Shown in pieces: positions 43,344-52,242 of a stretch of DNA of 64,000 nucleotides. Each line of letters begins with the position of its first letter. The first letter of the stretch is position 1. Source of the stretch: Pelodictyon luteolum (lineage in GTDB: Bacteria > Bacteroidota > Chlorobiia > Chlorobiales > Chlorobiaceae); the NCBI GenBank assembly GCA_020721225.1, contig DYNE01000005.1, forward strand, positions 1 through 64,000, in the 5' to 3' direction. Made by a program: the position numbers and the translations under genes. The notes beneath the pieces were generated by a model. It did not search any database, was not told the origin of the DNA, and was given only the letters and a program-made list of their open reading frames with translations.

Positions 43344-45200
43344 ATGACCACTCAAGTTTCAAGCCTTTCACAAGAGCTTTCCGGCCTTGCGAGCAAACTC
43401 CCTAAAAAAACGCTGATAAAGGCAAAAGAGCATGGATTTTCCGATTGTCAGCTTGCCAATATTTTCAAAACCACAGAAACCACCGTACGGACGCTGAGAA
43501 AACAGTATGGTGTGGAATCGGTATTCAAAACCGTCGATACCTGCGCTGCCGAATTCGATGCTAAAACCCCGTACCACTACTCGACATATGATGAAGAGAA
43601 CGAGTCTGTGCGTTCCGACAGGAAAAAAGTCATTATCCTCGGAGGCGGCCCGAACCGCATCGGTCAGGGCATAGAATTCGATTATTGCTGCGTACAGGCG
43701 GTTTTCGCTCTCCGCGAGGCCGGCTATGAGACCATCATGGTCAACTGTAACCCCGAAACGGTTTCGACCGACTACGACATTGCCGACAAGCTCTATTTCG
43801 AACCGTTGACGTTTGAGGACACGATCCGTATCATCGAACATGAACAACCTCTCGGAGTCATCGTCAGCTTCGGAGGTCAGACTCCCCTGAAGCTCTCGAC
43901 AAAACTGGACGAGGCCGGCGTCACCATTCTCGGAACATCATCCAAAGGCATCGATCTTGCCGAAGACCGTAAAAAGTTCGGCGCTCTCCTCGAAAAACTC
44001 GACATTCTCCATCCGGATTACGGCACCGCCATCTGTTTTGATGAAGCACTCGCCATTACCGAAAGAATCGGTTATCCGGTTCTGGTAAGGCCAAGCTATG
44101 TGCTTGGAGGAAGGGCCATGAAAATCATCTATAATAAAGACTCTCTCAAGGAGTACGTCGATCAGGCGCTTTTCATTTCGGAAAAATATCCGCTGCTTAT
44201 CGACCGTTTTCTTGAAACTGCCGTGGAATTCGACATCGATGCCATTGCCGACACTACCGACTGCGTTATCAGCGGCATCATGCAGCATGTAGAGGCGGCG
44301 GGCATTCACAGCGGCGACTCAACCTCGATCCTGCCCTATCGCAATATCAGCCCGGAAGTGATCGATACCATGAAAGCCTATACCCGTACGCTTGCCGAAC
44401 ATCTGAAGGTTATCGGCCTCATGAACGTTCAGTATGCCGTCCAGAACGAGAGCGTTTACGTGATCGAAGTGAATCCGAGAGCGAGCCGTACGGTACCGTT
44501 CGTGGGCAAGGCCACTGCGGTTCCGGTTGTAAAAATCGCAACGCGGGTCATGCTTGGCGAGAAACTCAGCGACCTGCGCAAAGAGTACGATCTGAAGGAT
44601 TGCGACGAACTCGGTATGAAGCATATGGCCATTAAGGAGCCGGTATTTCCATTTTCGAAGTTCGTTAAATCCGGCGTTTACCTCGGCCCGGAAATGCGCT
44701 CCACCGGCGAAGCCATGAGCCTTGCAGAACAGTTTCCGGAGGCTTTCGCCAAAGCGTATCAGGCGGCGAACATGGAACTTCCGCTTTCAGGATCGGTCTT
44801 TATCAGCGTAAACGATCAGGACAAGAGCCAGCGCATTATCGCGATTGCCAAAGAGCTTTACCGCATGGACTTCGATCTTGTCGCCACGGCAGGCACCCAC
44901 CACTTCCTTATCGAAAACGGAATCGAATGCAAAAAAGTCTTCAAGGTAGGCGAAGAGGGGCGTCCTAACATTTTCGACATCATCAAACACGGCAAGATAG
45001 ATTTTGTCATCAACACGCCCAGAGGGGAAAAGGCGCTTCATGACGAGGAGGCTATCGGCGCGGCATCGGTGCTGAGCAACGTGCCGTTCGTCACCACCAT
45101 CGAAGCTGCAGAAGCATCGGTTCAGGCTATCGACTGCATCCGGCGCCAGGAGTTCGGCGTCAAGAGTCTGCAGGAGTATTCGGCATATCGAAACAAGTGA
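43344..45200 (+). CDS. carB: Carbamoyl-phosphate synthase large subunit, C-terminal half (split CarB)
   Basis: A 618-residue protein equal to roughly the last 620 residues of a 1070-residue CarB. It has the end of the oligomerisation domain (VDTCAAEFDAKTPYHYSTYD), the second ATP-grasp synthetase domain (GGGPNRIGQGIEFDYCC, then LVRPSYVLGGRAM, then EVNPRASRTVPFVGKATA) and the C-terminal MGS-like allosteric domain (ATAGTHHFLIENGIE). It phosphorylates carbamate. It has its own promoter region, and no frameshifted N-terminal half precedes it, so the N-terminal half must be encoded elsewhere. A strong bidirectional terminator follows. Confidence 0.93.
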   Translation: MTTQVSSLSQELSGLASKLPKKTLIKAKEHGFSDCQLANIFKTTETTVRTLRKQYGVESVFKTVDTCAAEFDAKTPYHYSTYDEENESVRSDRKKVIILGGGPNRIGQGIEFDYCCVQAVFALREAGYETIMVNCNPETVSTDYDIADKLYFEPLTFEDTIRIIEHEQPLGVIVSFGGQTPLKLSTKLDEAGVTILGTSSKGIDLAEDRKKFGALLEKLDILHPDYGTAICFDEALAITERIGYPVLVRPSYVLGGRAMKIIYNKDSLKEYVDQALFISEKYPLLIDRFLETAVEFDIDAIADTTDCVISGIMQHVEAAGIHSGDSTSILPYRNISPEVIDTMKAYTRTLAEHLKVIGLMNVQYAVQNESVYVIEVNPRASRTVPFVGKATAVPVVKIATRVMLGEKLSDLRKEYDLKDCDELGMKHMAIKEPVFPFSKFVKSGVYLGPEMRSTGEAMSLAEQFPEAFAKAYQAANMELPLSGSVFISVNDQDKSQRIIAIAKELYRMDFDLVATAGTHHFLIENGIECKKVFKVGEEGRPNIFDIIKHGKIDFVINTPRGEKALHDEEAIGAASVLSNVPFVTTIEAAEASVQAIDCIRRQEFGVKSLQEYSAYRNK

Positions 45201-45221
45201 TGCACTTCTACATAAGCAATA

Positions 45222-45261
45222 GCATAAAAAAAGGGATCTGAAACGATCCCTTTTTTTATGC
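45222..45261. terminator. Bidirectional terminator between carB and lptE
   Basis: GCATAAAAAAAGGGATC and its complement form a 17-bp stem with a 6-nt loop (TGAAAC). A and T runs at the base serve both converging genes. Confidence 0.93.
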
Positions 45262-45272
45262 GGCTTCAAAAT

Positions 45273-45785
45273 CTACTTCCAGTCGGAAAGCATATTGTCG
45301 AGAATATCGGAGGCAATAATCTCGATAGATTGCATGATTGCCTCCTGTTTGCCTGAAAAACTGCCTACGGAGTAATCGGCAAACCCGATAAAGGTACGCT
45401 CGAACAGCATCGTTTTGTTCACCCTGTCCTGAAAAGCCGCATTGACGGTAATCGTGATCCGGTTGGTAATCGCACGTTCGGTCGTACTGCTGAGCTGACT
45501 CGGTTCGTCACTGAAAGTGGTAATAGTACCTTCTAGCAGACCGTCGGCCGTCGCTCGCGAAGGGGTCATGCGAAGCGGGCTCTGTGACTCGATCTTCTCT
45601 GTCAGGCGTCTGGTGAGCTCAGCACGGAAGGGCGCGATGCCGGCTCGCGAACGATCCTGAAAAACCGGTACCGCTATGGTTTTCATATGCGAAGGCGCCG
45701 AACCGCCGCTGAAACTGTAGCAGCCCTGAAGGATGGCGATCGTGAAAGCCAGGAAAATAACCGCTTTGGTCCCGATATGTCGCAT
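45273..45785 (-). CDS. lptE: LptE family LPS-assembly lipoprotein
   Basis: A 170-residue outer-membrane lipoprotein. The signal peptide ends in a lipobox with Cys near residue 22 (AILQGC-YSF), followed by the family pattern IAVPVFQDRSRAGIAPFRAE and a C-terminal region of amphipathic strands and helix. LptE plugs LptD in LPS insertion. GGAG lies 7 nt before the ATG at 45785. It follows the SDR gene by 31 nt on the same strand. Confidence 0.82.
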   Translation of the reverse strand: MRHIGTKAVIFLAFTIAILQGCYSFSGGSAPSHMKTIAVPVFQDRSRAGIAPFRAELTRRLTEKIESQSPLRMTPSRATADGLLEGTITTFSDEPSQLSSTTERAITNRITITVNAAFQDRVNKTMLFERTFIGFADYSVGSFSGKQEAIMQSIEIIASDILDNMLSDWK

Positions 45786-45816
45786 AGTGTCGCTCCGTTT
45801 CCCGAACATGAGAAAA

Positions 45817-46701
45817 TTAATAGGTTTCCCGGTCTATCCTGCCGGTCAGTTTACGGAAGGGATAACTGAGGAGCAACCTCTTTTTTCTCCATTCGTTCAA
45901 CGCGGAAAGATAGATGCCGGTTTTGCGGTCGCTCCAGGATGAAGCCATTTTCACTGCCAGCCCTGCGGCAACCGATGGAGGCTGAGCAAAAATATCAAGA
46001 ATGGTGTTGAATGTCGCAAGCTGCCGGAGAAGTTCGGGCGTCGGATTTTCGGCGCTGACCATGCCGGTACGAACAAGCCCCGGGTGAAGCAGCATGATGG
46101 AAAGATCGCTCTGCCGGTACTCGGCGGCCGCGGCAAAGGTAAAACGGGCAATGGCGGCCTTGGTGGAGCCATATGCCGTGATAAAAGGAGTATTCGATCC
46201 GCGATCGGTACCTGATCCGGCCATGTTGATTATCTTGCCGGAAATTTTCTCGCGAAGAAAATAACCAATCGCCGACCGGCAGCCGTTGTAGGTGCCTTTG
46301 AGGTTGGTATCGATCACCCTGCCCCATTGAGCGGGATCACTGGAGGTGATATTGCCGAAAGGATCCGATATGCCGGCATTGTTGATAAAACAGTCGATTC
46401 TGCCGAAACGGGCCGCCGAAGCCCCAACAAGGCGCTCCATTTCAGCCGGAGAACTGACGTCACAGGCATAACCGTAAACGGTTCCCGGAAAAAATTCAGC
46501 GACAACGGCATCTACGTTGTGCGGTGATGAAGAGGTAATGACAACCCTGGCTCCTTCATCGACGAACCGGTGGGCGATGGCCTTACCGATGCCTCGCGTC
46601 GAACCGGTAATGACGGCAACCCTGCCTTCAAGCCGCCCCGTCTGCCGGGAGCGGTCAATCACGTCTGCTGAAGGGCGTTTATTTTTTTGCTGCGGCACCA
46701 T
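45817..46701 (-). CDS. SDR-family oxidoreductase coupled to the RLP gene
   Basis: Classical short-chain dehydrogenase, 294 residues. Cofactor loop [12 protein letters not shown] near residue 33, NNAGIS near 108, catalytic Ser/Tyr/Lys with YGSTKAA near 180. Its ATG lies within the RLP gene, overlapping its last 23 nt, so the two are translationally coupled. The substrate is probably a product or precursor in the RLP pathway (inference). Confidence 0.85.
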   Translation of the reverse strand: MVPQQKNKRPSADVIDRSRQTGRLEGRVAVITGSTRGIGKAIAHRFVDEGARVVITSSSPHNVDAVVAEFFPGTVYGYACDVSSPAEMERLVGASAARFGRIDCFINNAGISDPFGNITSSDPAQWGRVIDTNLKGTYNGCRSAIGYFLREKISGKIINMAGSGTDRGSNTPFITAYGSTKAAIARFTFAAAAEYRQSDLSIMLLHPGLVRTGMVSAENPTPELLRQLATFNTILDIFAQPPSVAAGLAVKMASSWSDRKTGIYLSALNEWRKKRLLLSYPFRKLTGRIDRETY

Positions 46702-47980
46702 CGATCATAGCCTGCAGTTCGGGGCGGCCCTGTGCATAGATTTCAATCGGTACTCCCTGTCTGATCGCCTCCCATGCCTGACGGATGCTTGCAGCACCGG
46801 CTTTGGGACCCATTGGATGACCGAAAATGCCTCTTCCCGGTACGAAACCAAAATCGACACTCCCGACTTTACGGTAAACCGTTTCAAGCGTCAATGCAGA
46901 ATCGCTTCCGCCCGGAACCGGCAGTGAAGTCCGGATATGGCCGAAATCCTGCAGACACTCCCGGATATTGTCCATAACCTCCTCTTCGGGAGTCATCATC
47001 CGGCTGCCGAAACCCGGCATGATGATGGAATCAAGACCGGCAAGGCGCTGCAGTTTGGTCATCACCCTTGAATGAACGCCGTATTTTTCGAGACGACTGA
47101 ATGCGGCTATAAAGGGAAAATGTCCGATAAGAGGAACTTTGGTATGCTTCGCCAGCATTCTCACCGCACTGAGTCCAACGGGCAGCGCATTGATGAGGAG
47201 AGCGTTGGCCCCGTTACCCACGGCAATATCATGCTGCTCGATCAGACGATCAACTTCGTCAGTGACATTGGCAAGATAGATTTTCGGTTCGCCGGTCTCT
47301 TTTTCAGCCCGTATGCGGGCCGCGCCCAGCTCACGGGAGCGCTCCTCGAGCGTGGACCAATCGACATCGGCCAGCATCTCGTCATCCTTGGCAATATCGA
47401 GACCGCCAAGCCAGCTCTGGTATGCAATTTCAGCAAAACATGACGGTTTGAGGCCGATATTGGGTTTCACGACCCCGAAAAAAATCGGACGGTCATATGC
47501 CTGTAAAATATCGCGGACACCATCAATGCCGAATTTCGGGCCGTCAAAGGCATCGAGATAGGATTCGGGAAACGTTATGTCAAGCAGCTTCACAACAGGA
47601 ACTCCCGGTGTGAAAAATGCGCCCTCTCCGCAAACCGCACTGAGCAGGTTCGGCAGCTTCGGGCCGAAATTGCGGTGGGGATGCGCAATGGTGACCCGAC
47701 AGGCGTGGATAGGTCCGGTTTCAGAGTGTTTGACCGGATAACTGAGTTCAGAAAGTTCGCCTTCAACGGTAAGATGAATAACCTTGGCAGCGTAAAGCGG
47801 TCTGAAATCCTCATCAAGCCCTACACGCCTCCATTGTGCCGTGGACTGCTCACTGCAGAAGTGAGCCAGTGCTGTCTCGATATCGCCGACACACTCCAGG
47901 TAGTAATCGAGTATGAGGTAGTCAGCCATATCGAGCTGTTCCGGTGAGGCAAAAAAACCTTTGATATCCTCAGTGTTCAT
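46679..47980 (-). CDS. RuBisCO-like protein (form IV, Chlorobium type)
   Basis: 433 residues with the RuBisCO large-subunit fold, but not a CO2-fixing enzyme. The Lys-Asp-Asp-Glu segment [10 protein letters not shown] (Lys ~197) is kept. Of the TIKPK motif only the first lysine survives ([10 protein letters not shown]). The loop-6 motif GKLEG is replaced by GFGSRMM, and the HRAMH segment reads HFPFIA, so the active-site Arg and second His are missing. Form IV proteins do enolase or isomerase chemistry on phosphorylated thio-sugars. In Chlorobaculum tepidum, loss of this gene disturbs sulfur metabolism, pigment content and stress response (established). The upstream gene is the LsrF-like thiolase, 88 nt away. 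Confidence 0.95.
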   Translation of the reverse strand: MNTEDIKGFFASPEQLDMADYLILDYYLECVGDIETALAHFCSEQSTAQWRRVGLDEDFRPLYAAKVIHLTVEGELSELSYPVKHSETGPIHACRVTIAHPHRNFGPKLPNLLSAVCGEGAFFTPGVPVVKLLDITFPESYLDAFDGPKFGIDGVRDILQAYDRPIFFGVVKPNIGLKPSCFAEIAYQSWLGGLDIAKDDEMLADVDWSTLEERSRELGAARIRAEKETGEPKIYLANVTDEVDRLIEQHDIAVGNGANALLINALPVGLSAVRMLAKHTKVPLIGHFPFIAAFSRLEKYGVHSRVMTKLQRLAGLDSIIMPGFGSRMMTPEEEVMDNIRECLQDFGHIRTSLPVPGGSDSALTLETVYRKVGSVDFGFVPGRGIFGHPMGPKAGAASIRQAWEAIRQGVPIEIYAQGRPELQAMIDGAAAKK

Positions 47981-48068
47981 AGAATAAACGTTGTTCTCAC
48001 GGCCCCGGAAGCGTTAAAACACAGGGCTTCTGTTTTGAAATTCATTTGTTGATTGTACGCAGAAGCGC

Positions 48069-48950
48069 TTACCCTTCAGCTTTGATGCTCAGGAAATATT
48101 CATATGCTTCAACTGGAGGCATGTCCTCATGAACAACCTTGCCGACAGTTTTCATCATGGCGAGCGGAGCGTCGCTCTGGAAAATGTTGCGACCCATATC
48201 CACGCCTGCCGCTCCTTCCTGAATGGCCTGATATGACATGGTAAGGGCATCGATCTCGGAAATTTTCTTGCCGCCGGCCATGACGATGGGAACGGGGCAT
48301 GATGCCGTAACCGTCTCGAAATCCTCCGGCACATAGTAGGTTTTAACGATCTGCGCTCCGAGTTCGGCTGAAATCCTGCAGGCGAGCCTGAAGTATTTGG
48401 CGTCGCGCACCATATCCTTGCCAACAGCAGTAACAGCCATGGTAGGAATGCCATAGCGGAGACCCATATCGACCAGCCTGGTCATATTGCGAATGGAACG
48501 GGTTTCATATTCGCCACCTATGAACACCTGCAGGGTAATCGCGGCAACGTTCATGCGGATGGCATCCTCGATATCGACGGCAAGTTCTTCATCGGAGAGC
48601 TCCTTGAGAATGCTCGGGCCGCCGCTGCAGCGCATGACAACCGCCTTGGTGAGCGAAGGGGGTACTGTTGTACGAAGAATACCTCTGGTAAGCATGATTG
48701 CATCGGCATAGGGCATGAGCGGCACAATGTTGACGTCAGGGCGTTCAAGTCCGGTAGTAGGGCCCTGAAAATAGCCGTGATCGATAGCGAACATGACCGT
48801 TCTGCCCGTATCCGGCCTGAAAATCCTCGACATGCGGTTTTTCATCCCCCAGTCAAGCGAGTGCGCGCCTTTAAGAAAAAATCCGTGTTTCTCAACAGGA
48901 ATGTCGGTATAGTACTCTTTTGCCTGTTTATCCTTGTCATATTCAGCCAT
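48069..48950 (-). CDS. LsrF-like class I aldolase/thiolase
   Basis: A 293-residue TIM-barrel protein very similar by eye to LsrF of E. coli along its whole length: [80 protein letters not shown] and [18 protein letters not shown]. LsrF is the thiolase that turns 3-hydroxy-5-phosphonooxypentane-2,4-dione plus CoA into DHAP and acetyl-CoA. The Schiff-base type lysine is in IVKTYY. No lsr quorum-sensing genes are present, so a different substrate is likely. AGGAG precedes the ATG. Confidence 0.88.
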   Translation of the reverse strand: MAEYDKDKQAKEYYTDIPVEKHGFFLKGAHSLDWGMKNRMSRIFRPDTGRTVMFAIDHGYFQGPTTGLERPDVNIVPLMPYADAIMLTRGILRTTVPPSLTKAVVMRCSGGPSILKELSDEELAVDIEDAIRMNVAAITLQVFIGGEYETRSIRNMTRLVDMGLRYGIPTMAVTAVGKDMVRDAKYFRLACRISAELGAQIVKTYYVPEDFETVTASCPVPIVMAGGKKISEIDALTMSYQAIQEGAAGVDMGRNIFQSDAPLAMMKTVGKVVHEDMPPVEAYEYFLSIKAEG

Positions 48951-49017
48951 GATAATCTTTCTCCTGTTTCGGTTATGGTTTATTTACAATCTGCTCAACC
49001 CGTGTAATGACCGCAGA

Positions 49018-51135
49018 TCAACGAAGAGCGGCAGCAATGTTGCCGCCGTCAACCGTGACGATAGAACCGGTCGTTTTTGTTTCAAGAGCCTGGTGCACAA
49101 AAGCCTCGGCGACGTCTTCGGCCGTGACCTCAACCTGAAGCAGGTTGCCGGCCATGTACTCCCGTTCGCTCAGCCCACGGGCCTTCGAGCGGGTTTTGAT
49201 CATTTCATCGGTCAGAAGACCGGTACGGATACGGTCGGCATTGATGCCGTTGGCCCGAATGCCGTCGCGTCCGTGATCGAGCGCATACTGGCGCACAAGA
49301 AACATCGTTGCCGCTTTGGGCAGCCCGTAAGGGCCGAAATCGGGGCCGGGGTTTACCGCCTGCTTGGACACGTTGAAAAGCAGAACGCCACCGGTGCCCT
49401 GCAGTTTCATGATTCTGACCGCCTGCTGCGCAATGGACTGATGCGAGAAGAAATTCAATTCGAAGCTCCGGCGAAGCACTTCGTCAGCAACGTCGCCGAT
49501 CCTTCCCTGCAATGCGACTCCTACATTCGATACGAGAATGTCGAGACCTCCGAATCGTCTACAGACCGCGTCAAAGGCTCGCTTTACCGCATTGCGGTCG
49601 GTAACGTCGCACGCTATGGAGAGCACCCCTCCGCCAAGCTCTGCAGAGGCACGTTCAAGCGCCTCCGGGTTCAGATCGACGATTACCAGCTCCGCTCCCC
49701 TCTGCCGAAACGCTTTGGCCGTAGCGAGCCCGATGCCGCTTGCAGCGCCGGTAACGAGAGCCACCTTGCCGGCAAACACATCGTGACGGACTTTCTTCAT
49801 TTTCGCCTGCTCCATCTCCCAGTACTCGATATTGAAAACATCCCTCTCGGTAATCGACTCGAAGGTTCCGACCGATTGCGCATCGAGAATTGCCGAGGCT
49901 GTGCTCTCGGCGATATCGGCATTAACCGAGGCCGCCTGGGCTGTCTTTCCGAGACCGAACAGTCCGAGCCCGGGTACAAGAACAACTCTCGGAAGCGGAT
50001 CGAGCATCGTCACCTGCATGCCCGAAGCCTGCTGCTGACGCTGAAAATAAGCGAGATATTCCGCTTTATACCGCTCCACAGCCTCATGAACGGCACTCTT
50101 GAACCCCTCGGGATCAAGAGTGTCCGGAGCCGGAACCACGAGCGGCCGGTTTTTTGTCCGGATAATGAAATCCGGCGTCATGGCGCCTCTGCCGCTTACT
50201 TCTTCAAGCTCGATACCGTTTACGTATTGCAGTATATCCGGGGATGAGCGGAAATCAAGCACGAACTGGTTGTATTCGAGCGAGCCGGAAGATTTTTCTT
50301 CGACAACCGCGCCTCTGATAACGGGTGCGACATCTTCGAGCAAAGCGACTGCCGCGGGCAGGGAGATCGAGGGGAAAACCTTTCTTCCGGCCCGGGCAAT
50401 GCGATCTTCAAGTTTCGAGACGCTTTCTATCATGCAATCATAGGCGGCAGCCGCAGTGTCTGCCAGCGTCACGAGACCGTGTTTCTGAAGAACAAGTCCC
50501 CTGATGGCCGGAGCGTTGCTGTATGCTTCTGCAGCAGAACGCGCAAGACCGAGCCCCGGCTTGATATAAGGCACAAGACCGAACTCCTCTCCGAGTACCT
50601 CCCTGCAGAGTTCTGCGCCGTTCGGCTGATTGCTGAGCGTCAGCAGCGCTGTCGAGTGAGTATGAAAAATAAACCTGTGAGGAAGAAACGCATGCAGCAG
50701 AGTCTCGATCGAAGGTGAAAGCGAGTTATTGACCATATGATCGGTCAGATAGAAAAGATTCAGATAAAGAAAGTTCTTGAACTCCCTCGTCGAAAACCTC
50801 TGCATATCTTCCTCACTGCGGCGTTCTCCGGTAGCATAGAGATGCTGCAGCTTCTGCAGGGGTTCGATCCTGACCGGCGTAAAATCGTGTGCGCCCAGAG
50901 CAGCCAGATCGACGCCGCTCCCTTTGATGAAAATAACGTTAACCCGGTTACCGATAATGTCGTGCAGCTCGCTTTTCACCGAGGTATTGCCGCCGCCATG
51001 CATCACCAGACTGCTCTCCCTTCCGAGCAGACGGGAGGCATAGACCAGTTCGGCAAGTTCCGCAGGAATATCGTCCGCACTGCACTGCCCGTTCACCGAG
51101 CACAGAAGATCCGCATCGTTCCATAGATTTTGCAT
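49018..51135 (-). CDS. Bifunctional class II aldolase (RhaD-like) / short-chain dehydrogenase
   Basis: A fusion of about 705 residues. The first ~420 form a zinc class II aldolase/adducin domain (HGGGNTSVKSE near 45; HTHSTALLTLSNQ near 160). Residues ~440-705 form an SDR domain (VALVTGAASGIGLATAKAF; SNVGVALQGRIGD; YGLPKAAT). Relatives cleave rhamnulose-1-phosphate or 5-deoxypentulose-1-phosphates to DHAP and lactaldehyde or acetaldehyde, and the SDR part oxidises the aldehyde or a sugar. ATG 51135 starts the conserved region. It is upstream of the LsrF-like gene (67 nt) on the same strand. Confidence 0.9.
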   Translation of the reverse strand: MQNLWNDADLLCSVNGQCSADDIPAELAELVYASRLLGRESSLVMHGGGNTSVKSELHDIIGNRVNVIFIKGSGVDLAALGAHDFTPVRIEPLQKLQHLYATGERRSEEDMQRFSTREFKNFLYLNLFYLTDHMVNNSLSPSIETLLHAFLPHRFIFHTHSTALLTLSNQPNGAELCREVLGEEFGLVPYIKPGLGLARSAAEAYSNAPAIRGLVLQKHGLVTLADTAAAAYDCMIESVSKLEDRIARAGRKVFPSISLPAAVALLEDVAPVIRGAVVEEKSSGSLEYNQFVLDFRSSPDILQYVNGIELEEVSGRGAMTPDFIIRTKNRPLVVPAPDTLDPEGFKSAVHEAVERYKAEYLAYFQRQQQASGMQVTMLDPLPRVVLVPGLGLFGLGKTAQAASVNADIAESTASAILDAQSVGTFESITERDVFNIEYWEMEQAKMKKVRHDVFAGKVALVTGAASGIGLATAKAFRQRGAELVIVDLNPEALERASAELGGGVLSIACDVTDRNAVKRAFDAVCRRFGGLDILVSNVGVALQGRIGDVADEVLRRSFELNFFSHQSIAQQAVRIMKLQGTGGVLLFNVSKQAVNPGPDFGPYGLPKAATMFLVRQYALDHGRDGIRANGINADRIRTGLLTDEMIKTRSKARGLSEREYMAGNLLQVEVTAEDVAEAFVHQALETKTTGSIVTVDGGNIAAALR

Positions 51136-51205
51136 GAGAAATACCGCTGTCTTATACCGTTTCGAGGTTGTTAAAAAAAAATTCCGTGATCCAGTGTGGT
51201 TCCAT

Positions 51206-51424
51206 TCAGCCCATGGAAGCCTTTTTCTTTTTATGCCATCTTTCGATAAAGAAACCTGAAAGATAGATAACGAGAAATCCGGGAATGACCACCGCAAGAT
51301 AGGTCATTTTATCGCCAACGGTCTGGAGCTGTCCTGAAACCCAGATCATCCATGCAAGAACAAACCAGAATGGACCGACGAACACGAAGGTGATGTTCCA
51401 GAGAGCAGTAAAACTGTATTTCAT
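51206..51424 (-). CDS. Small two-TM protein following bchV
   Basis: 72 residues beginning MKYSFTALWNITFVFVGPFW with two hydrophobic segments (about 8-30 and 42-62) and a lysine-rich end (HKKKKASMG). It begins 38 nt after the bchV stop on the same strand, and 70 nt before the aldolase fusion. Function unknown; position suggests a link to pigment synthesis or to the RLP cluster. Confidence 0.6.
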   Translation of the reverse strand: MKYSFTALWNITFVFVGPFWFVLAWMIWVSGQLQTVGDKMTYLAVVIPGFLVIYLSGFFIERWHKKKKASMG

Positions 51425-51462
51425 ATCATCATGTTGCAGGATAATGTGACAGATTAAAAACC

Positions 51463-51936
51463 TCAGATACGACCATCGAGCCGTAATTTCCGTTCGTTGA
51501 GTTTTTCCAGAATAATTCTTACGAGATACTGAAGCGCATTGATGACATAGGTAAAATATGCAAGAAATGCCTCCCAGATAAGCACATCTTCCGGATAACC
51601 AAGGAAGGCCAGAACAAAATAAAACAGATGAAACGCCGCTGCCACAGTGCTTCCTATATCCTCCCAGAGAAACTCTTTCGAATAGACCCACTTGTCGAAA
51701 ATCTCCTTTTCGAAAAACATCCCGGTAATGAAAAGAAGCGCAAAAAAAAGAGTCTTGAAAAGAATCACGACGCTTACCCAGTAAAAATCCGTAATAAACA
51801 GTCCGTTCGCATAGAGGATGGTAATGGTAACACCAGCCACAAATATAAGAAACTGGATAGGCGCAAGAATGATCTGTATATCGGTCCAGATCGATGCATT
51901 ACGCTTGACAAGCTGTTCGGGAGTATAACGGGGCAT
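51463..51936 (-). CDS. bchV: 3-vinyl bacteriochlorophyllide hydratase (BchF/BchV)
   Basis: A 157-residue membrane protein with four hydrophobic segments. The N terminus [20 protein letters not shown] and the [12 protein letters not shown] and [19 protein letters not shown] segments match the BchF/BchV family, which hydrates the C-3 vinyl group of (bacterio)chlorophyllide. Placement beside bchQ and the RLP cluster is the arrangement I recall for C. tepidum BchV, the form preferring highly methylated substrates; BchF cannot be fully excluded. Start ATG 51936 is fixed by the family N terminus. Confidence 0.88.
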   Translation of the reverse strand: MPRYTPEQLVKRNASIWTDIQIILAPIQFLIFVAGVTITILYANGLFITDFYWVSVVILFKTLFFALLFITGMFFEKEIFDKWVYSKEFLWEDIGSTVAAAFHLFYFVLAFLGYPEDVLIWEAFLAYFTYVINALQYLVRIILEKLNERKLRLDGRI

Positions 51937-52242
51937 GCAATCGGATGTTCTTTTTACTGAAAAAATATACGTACAGGCAAAAGGAATGGCGGATGGGTCA
52001 CTTGAAACGTAAAGCTTGGAATATAGTAAAATGGAAGGGAGAGAAAAAGCCGTAGCAAAGAGGCGCCGGTTCATCATAAAGAAAAGATCACTCTCGACTT
52101 TCCAGGGAAACCAAAGAGAGATGATTTTTTTAAAAAAAATTGATCTATCTTTAGAGCTGAGCCATTCTGCGATTTTCCTTATCAGGAAACGAGTGTGTTC
52201 TTATTTTTTTGGAGTTTTTTTCAATTTTGCACGTTTCACCGG
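51937..52242. other. Divergent promoter region between bchV and bchQ
   Basis: A 306-nt spacer separating two chlorosome-pigment genes transcribed away from each other. It is AT-rich toward bchQ with T- and A-runs (TTTTTTTAAAAAAAATTGAT). No convincing CDS is visible, although a small Lys/Arg-rich open frame crosses it. It probably holds both promoters. Confidence 0.45.

Noticed and set aside
46679-47980. CO2-fixing RuBisCO
   Set aside because: Loop-6 lysine motif and several other catalytic residues are missing, and green sulfur bacteria fix CO2 by the reductive TCA cycle.
48069-48950. AI-2 (Lsr) quorum-sensing locus
   Set aside because: Only the thiolase-like gene is present; lsrA/B/C/D/K/R/G are absent, so the LsrF similarity most likely marks reaction type, not AI-2 uptake.
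49018-51135. Rhamnose utilisation locus (because of the RhaD-like domain)
   Set aside because: No rhamnose isomerase, kinase or transporter is present; the neighbours are RLP and an LsrF-like thiolase.
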